From NCBI GenBank assembly GCA_046154965.1, contig JBJXDY010000021.1, positions 1 through 64,000 of the forward strand: a stretch of DNA of 64,000 nucleotides, read 5' to 3'. Shown in pieces: positions 43,837-52,455 of this stretch; the first letter of the stretch is position 1, and each line of letters starts with the position of its first letter. Under the pieces are notes generated by a model. That model saw only the letters and a program-made list of their open reading frames with translations, did no database searches and had not been told where the DNA came from. This DNA is from DATKFM01 sp046154965 (lineage in GTDB: Bacteria > Pseudomonadota > Alphaproteobacteria > Dongiales > Dongiaceae). The position numbers and the translations under genes are program-made.

Positions 43837-43847
43837 AAGTATGACAA
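43837..43847. promoter_or_regulatory. Candidate GntR-family operator upstream of the dehydratase
   Basis: On the minus strand TTGTCATACTT matches TNGTNNNACNA at all but the last position. It lies about 27 bases before the dehydratase start, between divergent genes. Likely target of the FCD regulator encoded one gene downstream. Confidence 0.4.
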
Positions 43848-43933
43848 ATTAGCCGCCATGGTCCAGCGGCCCGATTGACAAGTCAACCGGGACGCGGGAA
43901 CGTTTTGCCGGCCAAAAGGGGACAGCCAGGGGA

Positions 43934-44827
43934 ATGAGCCTGATTACCATTAGCAGCGGCGACACGCATTTGACCCTGGCGCCGCATTTGGGGGGCACGA
44001 TCGCCCGCTACTGGCAGGCTATCAGCGGCGGCGTCTTCGAATGGTTCCGCCCTGCAAAACCGGCGGATCTGGATACCATCAATCCCGAGGGAATGTCGCT
44101 GTTTCCCCTGGTGCCCTATTCGGGCCTGATCCGCCATGGCCGCTTTACCATCGATGGCCGGCACATCGTGCTGCCGCTCAATTGGCTGCCGGAACAGCAC
44201 ACCATCCACGGCCATGGCTGGCAGGCGCGCTGGCATCTGGCGGAGACCGATGGCCGCCAGGCGCGCGTGGAATACCGCCATGCCGCAGACGCATGGCCCT
44301 GGGCTTATCGGGCGCAGCAGAGCTACCGGCTCGATGGCAACCGGCTGCGAATCGCGATGAGTGTAACCAATGAGTCCGATACGCCGATGCCCGCCGGGAT
44401 CGGACCCCATCCCTATTTTGTCCGCACGCCCCGCGCCCGCGTGACGGCGCAGATTTCGCGGGTGTGGCTCGCCGACAGCGAAAATCTGCCGACCGAGCTG
44501 GTGCCCCCGGAACCGCTCTACGATCTGCGGGCCGGGCTGGTGCCGTCACGGCAGGCCATTGACCATCTCTTCGCCGGCTGGGACCACAAGGCTGTCATCG
44601 AATGGCCGGAATGGAACGCTCGCCTGACCATGACGGCGGAATCGCCCTTGGATACGCTGGTGGTCTACACGCCCGCGGGACAGGATTACTTCTGCGTTGA
44701 ACCCGTGAGCAACACGACCGATGCTTTCAACGGCTATGCGGCCGGGCGCAAAGACACCGGCACCGTTCTGCTGCAACCCGGCGCGACCCTGTCGGCCGCG
44801 GCCGAATTCCAACCCGAGCTGACATGA
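43934..44827 (+). CDS. Aldose 1-epimerase (mutarotase) family protein
   Basis: 297 residues. GalM-like fold: catalytic histidines in HTIHGHGWQARW and GIGPHPYFV, and the base glutamate in FCVEPVSNTTDAF. It speeds interconversion of sugar anomers, which supports a C1 sugar dehydrogenase. It is divergent from the dehydratase operon and followed after three bases by the RraA-like gene. Confidence 0.88.
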   Translation: MSLITISSGDTHLTLAPHLGGTIARYWQAISGGVFEWFRPAKPADLDTINPEGMSLFPLVPYSGLIRHGRFTIDGRHIVLPLNWLPEQHTIHGHGWQARWHLAETDGRQARVEYRHAADAWPWAYRAQQSYRLDGNRLRIAMSVTNESDTPMPAGIGPHPYFVRTPRARVTAQISRVWLADSENLPTELVPPEPLYDLRAGLVPSRQAIDHLFAGWDHKAVIEWPEWNARLTMTAESPLDTLVVYTPAGQDYFCVEPVSNTTDAFNGYAAGRKDTGTVLLQPGATLSAAAEFQPELT

Positions 44828-44830
44828 CCC

Positions 44831-45538
44831 ATGACTGATAGCTTCCTCAGCGAATCCGATCTGGCCAAGCTTCGCGCCCTCGATACGCCGACGATCTGCA
44901 ATGCGCTGGAGACGATCCTGCCGGCGCGGCGCGGAATTGGCTTTACCACGAAGCCGCTGGTCTGCGCCCGGCCGCATCTGCCGCCCATCGTCGGCTATGC
45001 CCGCACGGCCACGATCCGCGCCACCCACCCGGTCGAGGGCGACGCCAAGGCGATGCGCCAGCGGCGCCTGGACTATTACCGCCATGTCAGCGAGGGACCG
45101 CCGCCGCGCATCGTCCTGCTGGAGGATCTGGACGCCGAGCCCGGCTATGGCGCTTTCTGGGGCGAGGTGAACAGCAACATCCACAAGGGCCTCGGCTGCC
45201 TGGGCGTCATCACCAACGGCAGCATCCGCGACATCCCCGCCTGCGCCGAGGGCTTCCAGCTTCTGGCGGGGCGAGTCGGTCCGTCCCATGCCTATGTGCA
45301 TGTCCTGGAGATCGCGGTGACCGTGACCATCCATGGCATGACCGTGCGGCCCGGCGATTTGATCCATGGCGATCAGCATGGCGCCGTCGTGATCCCGCAT
45401 GATGCCGCGCAGCGCATTCCCGATGTCGCCGCTCAGATCGCCCGCCGCGAGAGCCACATCATCTCTGCCAGCCAGCGGCCGGATTTCAGTTACGTGATGC
45501 TGGCGCGGACTCTTGCCGAAGCTGACGAGATTCACTGA
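44831..45538 (+). CDS. RraA-like / HMG-aldolase family protein
   Basis: 235 residues. The RraA fold is marked by LDTPTICNALE, KGLGCLGVITNGSIRDIP with the conserved R-D pair, and GDLIHGDQHGAVVIP. Family members are either RNase E inhibitors (RraA) or metal-dependent aldolases/decarboxylases acting on 4-hydroxy-2-oxo acids. The R-D pair and the catabolic context favour an aldolase. It ends 18 bases before a convergent gene. Confidence 0.82.
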   Translation: MTDSFLSESDLAKLRALDTPTICNALETILPARRGIGFTTKPLVCARPHLPPIVGYARTATIRATHPVEGDAKAMRQRRLDYYRHVSEGPPPRIVLLEDLDAEPGYGAFWGEVNSNIHKGLGCLGVITNGSIRDIPACAEGFQLLAGRVGPSHAYVHVLEIAVTVTIHGMTVRPGDLIHGDQHGAVVIPHDAAQRIPDVAAQIARRESHIISASQRPDFSYVMLARTLAEADEIH

Positions 45539-45556
45539 CCGGCGGAACGGAGGCGC

Positions 45557-46636
45557 TCAGCGCCCGGACAGGCGCACGCCGCTGGCGGCGTCGAACAGAT
45601 GCACGTCGCCCAATTCGGGCCGCAGATAGACCTGCTGGCCCGGCGCGACGTCGTAGCGCCCCCGCAGCAGGCAGCAGACGGACGTGTCGGCCAATGTGGC
45701 GAAGGCAAGCATATCGAGGCCGGTCTGCTCGACCACCTGAACCGGCGCCGGTAACCCATCGGCGGTGCCCGCCAGGGACAGATGCTCCGGCCGTACGCCA
45801 TAGATTACCTCAAGCCCCTCATCGCCCGGCGTATCGGGCCGCAGCGGCAGGCGCAGACCTCCCGCCGTCTCGACGCAGGCGGACCCCGACTGATAGCGCA
45901 GCCGACCTTTCAGCATGTTCATGGCCGGCGATCCGATGAAGCCGGCGACCAGCAGATTAGCCGGCCGGTCGTATAGCTCCAGGGGTGTGCCGATCTGCGC
46001 CACCCGGCCGGCATTCAGGACCACGATCCGGTCGGCCATGGTCATGGCCTCTACCTGATCATGCGTGACATAGACGGAGGTCGTCCGCAGCGATTGGTGC
46101 AGAGAGCGGATCTCCGTCCGCATCTGCACCCGCAGCTTGGCGTCCAGGTTCGATAGCGGCTCGTCGAACAGGAACACCTGCGGATCGCGGACGATGGCGC
46201 GGCCCATGGCGACCCGCTGGCGCTGGCCGCCGGAAAGCTGTCGTGGATAGCGCCCGAGCAAATCGGTTAGGCCGAGGATTCCGGCGGCGCGCGCAACCCG
46301 CTCGGCGATGACCGCCTTCTCCGCTTTCCGCAGCTTCAGGCCGAATCCCATGTTGTCGGCCACCGTTTTGTGGGGATAGAGAGCGTAGTTCTGAAACACC
46401 ATCGCGACATCGCGATCGCGCGGGGTTACCTCGTTCACCACCCGGCCGCCGATGGAGATCTCGCCGCCGGTGATGTCCTCCAGCCCCGCGATCATCCGCA
46501 GCAGCGTGGATTTTCCGCAGCCGGAGGGGCCGACCAGCACAAAGAACTCCTCGTCGCCGATATCGATATCGACGCCATGGATCACCTTGCTGGTGCCGTA
46601 GGATTTCTCCACGCCGCGCAGCGTGACAGCGGCCAT
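45557..46636 (-). CDS. CUT1-type ABC transporter ATP-binding protein (UgpC-like)
   Basis: 359 residues from ATG 46636; RBS AGGAGG lies upstream. Walker A GPSGCGKST, signature LSGGQRQRVAMGRAIV, Walker B FLFDEPLSNLDAKLR, H-loop VTHDQVEA, and a C-terminal TOBE domain. It is divergent from the binding-protein and permease genes at 46903-50407 and is their only nearby ATPase. Confidence 0.92.
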   Translation of the reverse strand: MAAVTLRGVEKSYGTSKVIHGVDIDIGDEEFFVLVGPSGCGKSTLLRMIAGLEDITGGEISIGGRVVNEVTPRDRDVAMVFQNYALYPHKTVADNMGFGLKLRKAEKAVIAERVARAAGILGLTDLLGRYPRQLSGGQRQRVAMGRAIVRDPQVFLFDEPLSNLDAKLRVQMRTEIRSLHQSLRTTSVYVTHDQVEAMTMADRIVVLNAGRVAQIGTPLELYDRPANLLVAGFIGSPAMNMLKGRLRYQSGSACVETAGGLRLPLRPDTPGDEGLEVIYGVRPEHLSLAGTADGLPAPVQVVEQTGLDMLAFATLADTSVCCLLRGRYDVAPGQQVYLRPELGDVHLFDAASGVRLSGR

Positions 46637-46727
46637 GCATCCTCCTTTGCGCGGCACGGATTAATGTTTGTCTACCCAATCTCTGCCGCACTGCCCATGA
46701 AACCCAGCCCGCGGGAATGGTGCAACA

Positions 46728-46744
46728 GATTTCGCACCGCGAAA
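46728..46744. promoter_or_regulatory. Palindrome in the divergent CUT1 control region
   Basis: ATTTCGCACCGCGAAAT has perfect 7-bp arms and a 3-base spacer. It lies between the ATPase start (46636) and the binding-protein start (46903), so it can serve both. The regulator is unknown; none is encoded within this cluster. Confidence 0.5.
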
Positions 46745-46902
46745 TCGATCTGTCCGCGCATTCCTGACTTTATTGCAACGCACCTTGCTTGACAGTGCTG
46801 AGGCAAGCCCGCACGATCCGCGCGACTTCCAGCCGATGCGTAACATCGTGAGAGGAACAACAACCGCCGATTGTCGGCGGCATCACACGAGGAGGATCGC
46901 CC

Positions 46903-48549
46903 ATGGCATACACCAGGACAATCGCCGCGGCCGCGCTGATCTGTCTTACCGCTGCATCGCCGAGCCTGGCACAGGACAGCAAGCATGTGAAATGGCTCGA
47001 CGACGGCACGGTCGAGCTGACTATGGATCCCGAATATGGCGGCGTTATCAAAACCACCCGCGAAGAACTGGGCGCGCTATTTGGACCCGGCCAGAAACCG
47101 TTCGAAGGGCAAGAAGTCACCGTATTGAGTCTTGACTCCGGACCTAAGGGCGGCATCTCCGGACCGCTCTACGCATTCCGGCCGATCTGGGAGGAGCTCT
47201 CCGGCGCCAAGCTGAACATCGCGTTGACGCCGATTTCCGAACTCTACACCAAGACGTTCCTGGATCTGCGCAACGGCACCGGCGAATACGATGCCATGAT
47301 CGTCGGCGCGTTCTTCTATGGTGACCTGATCGGCGGCAACTACATCCTGCCGATTGATGACTGGTACACCAGCGGCGACTATCCGAAATGGAGCTACGAC
47401 GCGATGCCGGCGTCGCTCCGTAACATCTATACCTGGGGCGGCGTCGGCTATGGCGTGCTCAGCGATGCCGATGGCCAAATCCTCTATTACCGCCGCGACC
47501 TCCTGACCAATCCGGAACATCAGGCAGCGTTCAAAGGTGAGTATGGCTATGATCTACCGGTGCCGCCGACGACGCTGCAGCAGCTCCGCGACATCGCCAA
47601 GTACTTCAACGGCAAGGACTTCGATTCCAACGATCCTGAACCGGATTCCGGCGCGGTATTGCATCTGAAAGTGCGCGAGCAGGGTCTCTACCACTTTACG
47701 ACGCTGGCAACCTCATTTGCCATGACCCCCGGACCGGAATTGACCAAGACGACGAACGTTTACTGGTTCGATCCCGAAGACATGAAGCCGCTGATCAACA
47801 GCCCCGGACACGTCAAGGCGCTCGACTTCCTGAAGGAGCTTGCGCAGTACGGACCGCCGGCACAGGTGAGCTGGAGCCTCGGCGAAGCGTGGGACTATTT
47901 CCTGCGGGGCAAGGCGGTTTTCAACTTCTCCTATGGCGACGTGTCGCCACTGGCGCAGGACGAAACCCGCTCGAAAATCAAAGGTAAAGTAGGCGCCGCC
48001 ATCCTGCCGGCATCCGACACTTACTGGGACATGAACACGAAAGAATTCGTCACGACCCAGGAAGTGCGCAAAGTCGGCAACGTCACCGGCGGCTCCTGGC
48101 ACGGCGTTATCTCCTCCCTTGGCGACGCGCCGGAAGCTTCCTACTCCTTCCTCTCCTTGATGGCCATCAAGCCGGCCTCCAAGTGGCTGGCAACCTATGG
48201 CTGGGACGGCGTCGATCCCGGTTACAACTACCAGTTCCTCGAACCGCTCGGCGAAGCCAAGCTGGAGGACTACACGAACGCTGGTTGGGATGCGACGGAC
48301 GTAAAGGAGTATCTGCAAGCCTACTACGACAACTTCAATGCGGCGACCCTGCTGCCCTATCTGCGGATTACCGGCACACAGGAGTACTTCGATGTGCTGG
48401 ACAGCAATCTGTCGGCCGCGATGAGCGGATCCAAGACGTCCCAGCAGGCTCTCGACGATACGGCGGCTGCCTGGGAGCAGATCACGGATCGTCTCGGCCG
48501 CGACAAGCAGCTTGCGGCCTACCAACAGGCCATTGGCTGGAAGCAGTAA
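46903..48549 (+). CDS. Extracellular solute-binding protein (CUT1 system)
   Basis: 548 residues, long for the family. Signal peptide MAYTRTIAAAALICLTAASP ending at SLAQ. The N-terminal 40 mature residues precede the usual fold, which runs through EELSGAKLNIALTPISELY, DAMIVGAFFYGDLI and LYYRRDLLTNPEHQ. RBS GAGGAGG. It delivers ligand to the two permeases downstream. An oligosaccharide or sugar-acid ligand is inferred from the neighbouring lactonase and epimerase only. Confidence 0.88.
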   Translation: MAYTRTIAAAALICLTAASPSLAQDSKHVKWLDDGTVELTMDPEYGGVIKTTREELGALFGPGQKPFEGQEVTVLSLDSGPKGGISGPLYAFRPIWEELSGAKLNIALTPISELYTKTFLDLRNGTGEYDAMIVGAFFYGDLIGGNYILPIDDWYTSGDYPKWSYDAMPASLRNIYTWGGVGYGVLSDADGQILYYRRDLLTNPEHQAAFKGEYGYDLPVPPTTLQQLRDIAKYFNGKDFDSNDPEPDSGAVLHLKVREQGLYHFTTLATSFAMTPGPELTKTTNVYWFDPEDMKPLINSPGHVKALDFLKELAQYGPPAQVSWSLGEAWDYFLRGKAVFNFSYGDVSPLAQDETRSKIKGKVGAAILPASDTYWDMNTKEFVTTQEVRKVGNVTGGSWHGVISSLGDAPEASYSFLSLMAIKPASKWLATYGWDGVDPGYNYQFLEPLGEAKLEDYTNAGWDATDVKEYLQAYYDNFNAATLLPYLRITGTQEYFDVLDSNLSAAMSGSKTSQQALDDTAAAWEQITDRLGRDKQLAAYQQAIGWKQ

Positions 48550-48554
48550 CGAAC

Positions 48555-48590
48555 GGCTGGCCGGCTCCGTAGCTCGCGGGGCCGGCCGCC
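48555..48590 (+). other. Intercistronic stem-loop after the CUT1 binding-protein gene
   Basis: GGCTGGCCGGCTCC pairs with GGGGCCGGCCGCC over a short loop, with only TTT after it. It lies in the 54-base gap between the binding-protein gene and the first permease. Confidence 0.55.
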
Positions 48591-48603
48591 TTTCGGCGCA
48601 ACG

Positions 48604-49551
48604 ATGCGTTGGACCAACCGCGTCAGATGGGTTTTCCTCGCCCCGGCGATCGCCTGGGTGCTGGTGTTTACCCTGTTTCCGCTGGTCTACTCGCTGTACG
48701 CCAGCCTGCACAACGTCACCAACGAAACCGTCGTCGAACGCACCGTGGTGCCCATGCTCGACGCCGCCGGCAAGCCGGTGCTGAAGACCGATGGGACGCC
48801 GCGCACCAAAACAGACATAAAGCGCGAAACCGTCACAAAATGGGAATTTGTCGGCCTGACCAATTTCGGCCGGGTGTTTCGAGATCCCCAAGTAGCCGAG
48901 GCCGCGCGCGTCACCGCGATCTTCGTCGTGGTGGCGGTCAGCCTGGAAATGCTGTTGGGCTTGCTACTGGCTTTCCTGTTCAACCGAAATCTGCCGATGC
49001 GTTCTCTGTTGCGCACAATCATGATCCTGCCGATCTTCGCGACGCCGGTCGCCGCCGGCTATCTGTTCTTCACGATTTTCTATGAGGAAGGCGGGCCGCT
49101 GGGCTGGACCGGTATTCCGTTCCTTTCGCATCCCGGCTGGGCACTGGCCTCCATCATCATCGTCGATGTCTGGCAGTGGACGCCGTTTTGCTTCCTGGTG
49201 TTTCTGGCCGCGCTGCAAAGCATTCCCGAAGACGCGATCGAGGCCGCGCGCCTGGACACGGATTCGTCCGTCGCGGTCTGGCTCCATGTCGTGATGCCGT
49301 TCCTGCAGCCGGTCATCATCATCGTCCTCCTATTGCGATTGGCGGAAGCGCTCAAAGTTTTCGACGTCGTCGCCTCGCTGACAGTCGGTGGGCCAGGCAA
49401 CGCGACGCAATCCGTATCCTATCTCGCCTTCCGCACCGGCTTGCGATTCTTCGATGTCGGTTATGCCTCTGCGCTCGCCTATCTCTTGCTGGCGGCGATG
49501 ATGGTGATCGTGACATTCTTCTTCAAGCGCATGCGGAGCGTCTATGCCTGA
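48604..49551 (+). CDS. CUT1-type ABC permease (MalF-like) with extended first periplasmic loop
   Basis: 315 residues, six helices, EAA loop AIEAARLDTDSSVAVWLHVV. Between helix 1 and helix 2 lies a polar loop of about 45 residues (about 38-82, including VVPMLDAAGKPVLKTDGTP) that most CUT1 permeases lack. It may contact the unusually long binding protein. The stop overlaps the next permease gene by eight bases. Confidence 0.9.
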   Translation: MRWTNRVRWVFLAPAIAWVLVFTLFPLVYSLYASLHNVTNETVVERTVVPMLDAAGKPVLKTDGTPRTKTDIKRETVTKWEFVGLTNFGRVFRDPQVAEAARVTAIFVVVAVSLEMLLGLLLAFLFNRNLPMRSLLRTIMILPIFATPVAAGYLFFTIFYEEGGPLGWTGIPFLSHPGWALASIIIVDVWQWTPFCFLVFLAALQSIPEDAIEAARLDTDSSVAVWLHVVMPFLQPVIIIVLLLRLAEALKVFDVVASLTVGGPGNATQSVSYLAFRTGLRFFDVGYASALAYLLLAAMMVIVTFFFKRMRSVYA

Positions 49552-50407
49552 CGCAACTCCCGGCAGACGCAGCAAGCCGCTCCCGCAAGCGCTCTGGTCG
49601 CTGCTGGCGATTGCCATCACGCTGGTGTTTCTGTTCCCGCTCTATTGGGCGGTGTCGACCGCACTGCGCAATCCGGCGGATACCTTCACGGTCGCCGGCC
49701 TTGGCATTCCCTGGGTCGACTTCCGTCCTACGCTGGACAATTTCCGGACCGAACTGAGCACGCCCGAAGGATTGAAAGCCCTGCGAACCAGCATTGTCGT
49801 CTCCGTCAGCGCGGTCGTTCTCGCGCTCCTGCTGGGGATGCCGGCCGCCTATGCCCTCGCCCGCTTCCGTTTCCTGCGATGGAAAAACAGCGACATCACC
49901 ATCTGGTTTCTGTCGCAGCGCGTGCTGCCGCCGGTCGCGACGCTGCTGCCGTTCTACATAATCTTCCGTTCGTTCGACCTGTTGGATACGCCGATCGCGC
50001 TCATCCTGGTGAATGCGACGTTTATCCTGCCCTTCGTCGTGGTGATCCTGCGGCAGAGCTTCCTCGATCTGCCCGTCGAACTGGAAGAAGCGGCGCTGGT
50101 CGATGGCGCGACCCATTTCGGTGCCTTCACGAAAGTCGCCCTGCCCCTGGTGGCGCCGGCCGCCGCCGCCACCGGCCTGATCATCTTCGGCTTCGTCTGG
50201 AACGAGTTTCTATTCGCTTCTAGCCTCGGCATCACCGAAACCAAGACTATGCCCGCCCATATGGCTGGCGCGGTTGACACTCGCGGCGTGCAGTTTTGGT
50301 TCATGGCGACCCGTGCGCTGATCGCAATGGTGCCGCCGGTCTTGCTCGCCCTGTTCGCGCAACGCTATATCGTAAGAGGCCTGACCCTGGGAGCCGTGAA
50401 GGGTTAG
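49544..50407 (+). CDS. CUT1-type ABC permease (MalG-like)
   Basis: 287 residues, six helices, EAA loop ELEEAALVDGATHFGAFTKV. It starts inside the end of the MalF-type gene, so the two subunits are translationally coupled. It ends with the typical LFAQRYIVRGLTLGAVKG tail. Confidence 0.92.
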   Translation: MPDATPGRRSKPLPQALWSLLAIAITLVFLFPLYWAVSTALRNPADTFTVAGLGIPWVDFRPTLDNFRTELSTPEGLKALRTSIVVSVSAVVLALLLGMPAAYALARFRFLRWKNSDITIWFLSQRVLPPVATLLPFYIIFRSFDLLDTPIALILVNATFILPFVVVILRQSFLDLPVELEEAALVDGATHFGAFTKVALPLVAPAAAATGLIIFGFVWNEFLFASSLGITETKTMPAHMAGAVDTRGVQFWFMATRALIAMVPPVLLALFAQRYIVRGLTLGAVKG

Positions 50408-50432
50408 GGCGGCAACTCGGGGGGGAGCACAA

Positions 50433-51341
50433 ATGTCCGCAGATTTCGACGTCGTCGACGAACGCTTCCGCTATATGATGCAGGGCAACGCCTGGGTGGA
50501 GAAGCTCCACGGCGGCATGCTTTGGGCCGAGGGGCCGGTCTGGTTCGCCGACGGGCAATATCTGCTCTGGAGCGACATTCCCAACAACGTGATCCTGCAA
50601 TATGCCGAGGGCACGGGCGTGCGGGTCTGGCGCCATCCCGCCAACAACACCAACGGCCATACGCGGGATCGCGAGGGCCGGCTGGTTTCCTGCGAGCATG
50701 GCGGCCGGCGCGTCTCCCGCACCGAGCATGACGGCAGCTACACCGTGCTGGTGGACCGCTACAAGGGCATGCGGCTGAACTCGCCCAATGACGTGGTGGT
50801 CAAGTCCGACGGCACGATCTGGTTCACCGATCCGCCCTACGGCATCCTCAGCGACTATGAGGGCAAGAAGGCCAAGAGCGCGATCGGCGCCAACTATGTC
50901 TACCGGTTCGATCCCAAGACCAAGAGCCTGACCGTGGTGGCCGATGATTTCGACAAGCCCAACGGCATCGCCTTCTCGCCCGACGAGAAGAAGCTCTATA
51001 TCGCCGACACCGGCGGCTCCCATGATCCCGGCGGCGCGCACCATATCCGGGTCTTCGACGTGATCGACGGCCGCAAGCTGGCCCGGGGCCGCGTGTTCGC
51101 GGAGATCAACCCCGGCCTCGCCGACGGCTTCCGGCTGGATACCGACGGCAATGTCTGGACCAGCGCCGGCGACGGCGTGCATTGCTTCTCGCCGCGGGGC
51201 GAGCTGCTGGGCAAGATCCTGGTGCCGGAGGTGGTGTCGAACGTCTGCTTCGGCGGGCCGAAACGGAACCGGCTGTTCATCACGGCGACGACATCGCTCT
51301 ACGCGGCCTATGTTTGCCAGGTCGGCGCGCAACGGCCCTGA
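50433..51341 (+). CDS. SMP-30/gluconolactonase-family lactonase
   Basis: 302 residues, six-bladed propeller. Metal ligands: the E of LWAEGPVWF, N of RLNSPNDVVVKSDGTIWFTD and FDKPNGIAFSPDEKKLYIAD, then D of LADGFRLDTDGNVWTS. It opens sugar lactones to aldonic acids. No signal peptide. RBS GGGGGGAG. It is the only lactonase in the window and could serve both its own CUT1 operon and the galactose cluster. Confidence 0.88.
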   Translation: MSADFDVVDERFRYMMQGNAWVEKLHGGMLWAEGPVWFADGQYLLWSDIPNNVILQYAEGTGVRVWRHPANNTNGHTRDREGRLVSCEHGGRRVSRTEHDGSYTVLVDRYKGMRLNSPNDVVVKSDGTIWFTDPPYGILSDYEGKKAKSAIGANYVYRFDPKTKSLTVVADDFDKPNGIAFSPDEKKLYIADTGGSHDPGGAHHIRVFDVIDGRKLARGRVFAEINPGLADGFRLDTDGNVWTSAGDGVHCFSPRGELLGKILVPEVVSNVCFGGPKRNRLFITATTSLYAAYVCQVGAQRP

Positions 51342-51353
51342 CGGAGCGGCGCC

Positions 51354-51812
51354 ATGACCGAGCTCCGCAGCGAACCGCTCTATCGCATGACTCTCGAGGT
51401 GGGGGCGCCGTTCGATATCGGCGCCGGCCCGCGCGGCCAGCGTCTGGTCATTCCGTTCAAAGGCGGCCGCTTCGAGGGGCCGAAGCTGCGCGGCGAGGTA
51501 TTGGTTACCGGCGGCGACTGGCTGCTGCGTCGCGCTGATGGCGTTTTCGAACTCGATGTCCGCCGCACGTTGCGCACCGATGATGGGCACCACATCTACG
51601 CAGCCTATCGCGGCATCCTGACCGGCAGCGCCGAGAGCCTGGCCCGCATGGGCCGCGGCGAAGCCGTGCCGGCGGCCGATCTATATCTCCGCACCGCGCC
51701 GGTGTTCGAAACCGGCTCCGAGAAGTACGCCTGGCTCAATCGCATCATCAGCGTCGGCATCGGCGCGATCACCGCGACGGGCGCGGAGCTTGAGGTGTTT
51801 GAGATCCGCTGA
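51354..51812 (+). CDS. DUF3237 family protein
   Basis: 152 residues covering a full DUF3237 domain: LYRMTLEVGAPFDIGAGPRG near the start, GRFEGPKLRGEVLVTGGDW, ELDVRRTLRTDDGHHIYAAY and TAPVFETGSEKYAWLNRI. The fold is a small beta barrel of unknown biochemical role, often near genes for oxidation of sugars or aromatics. It starts 12 bases after the lactonase gene and is the last gene of that operon. Confidence 0.85.
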   Translation: MTELRSEPLYRMTLEVGAPFDIGAGPRGQRLVIPFKGGRFEGPKLRGEVLVTGGDWLLRRADGVFELDVRRTLRTDDGHHIYAAYRGILTGSAESLARMGRGEAVPAADLYLRTAPVFETGSEKYAWLNRIISVGIGAITATGAELEVFEIR

Positions 51813-51866
51813 CAGCCTGCGCCTGGGTGGCGGACCCACGTTCTGCGGCCATCGAGCCCCTCGTCA

Positions 51867-51896
51867 TTGACAGACTTTGCCAATTTATGCCATTAT
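51867..51896 (+). promoter_or_regulatory. Predicted parDE promoter
   Basis: TTGACA (51867-51872) and CATTAT (51891-51896) are 18 bases apart in an AT-rich island. The following GTTAACGTTGTGACAT may hold the auto-repressor site. The antitoxin starts at 51927. Confidence 0.5.
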
Positions 51897-51926
51897 TATC
51901 TGTTAACGTTGTGACATGAGGCAGAA

Positions 51927-52166
51927 ATGGCCACGATGAACGTATCGCTCCCCGAACCGCTTAAGGATTGGATCGAAGCCCAGGTAAAGACCGGTCGTTA
52001 CGCCAACGTCAGCGACTATGTTCGCGACCTCATTCGCCGCGACCAGGAAGCCAAGCATTCCTTGGTTGATGCTCTCGAAGCTGGCGCAGCGAGCGGCCTC
52101 AGCGAACGATCGGTCGAGAGCATCTGGCGGGCGGCGAAGAAAAATGCCACGCGTGCCAAAACATAG
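51927..52166 (+). CDS. parD: ParD-family antitoxin
   Basis: 79 residues. A ribbon-helix-helix N-terminus (MNVSLPEPLKDWIEAQVKTG) and YANVSDYVRDLIRRDQE are the ParD/CopG-like signature. The C-terminal half is the flexible toxin-binding tail. It represses its own promoter with the toxin. It overlaps the toxin gene by 23 bases. Confidence 0.92.
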   Translation: MATMNVSLPEPLKDWIEAQVKTGRYANVSDYVRDLIRRDQEAKHSLVDALEAGAASGLSERSVESIWRAAKKNATRAKT

Positions 52167-52449
52167 GCTCTCGCGAGCGGCAGCGGCAGACCTCGACGAT
52201 ATCTTTCTTTACACGATCAAGACCTTCGGTCTGCGGCAGGCTGAACGCTACTACCTAGCCATCCAGGACTCGCTCCAGCGGATTGCCGAGACACCCGATC
52301 TCGGCCGCGCCATTGCCGGCAGAACCCGCGCATTTCGGCAATTCAATTGCCAGCGTCATGGCATCTTCTACACTGTTGGAACGGACGGCATATCTGTCGT
52401 GCGCATCCTCCATCTCGCGATGGACCTCAAAGCCCATCTCCCGCAATAG
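52144..52449 (+). CDS. parE: ParE-family toxin
   Basis: 101 residues from ATG 52144. RelE/ParE fold: LSRAAAADLDDIFLYTIKTF at the start, AERYYLAIQDSLQRIAETPD, then R-G-type strand RQFNCQRHGIFYTVGTDGIS and VVRILHLAMDLKAHL. ParE toxins poison DNA gyrase. The start lies within parD, giving coupled synthesis; both frames are intact, so the module appears functional. Confidence 0.92.
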   Translation: MPRVPKHRLSRAAAADLDDIFLYTIKTFGLRQAERYYLAIQDSLQRIAETPDLGRAIAGRTRAFRQFNCQRHGIFYTVGTDGISVVRILHLAMDLKAHLPQ

Positions 52450-52455
52450 TGAGAG

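Noticed and set aside
46788..46816. TTGACA with CACGAT as promoter of the CUT1 binding-protein gene
   Set aside because: The -35 is perfect, but the -10 matches too poorly to claim.
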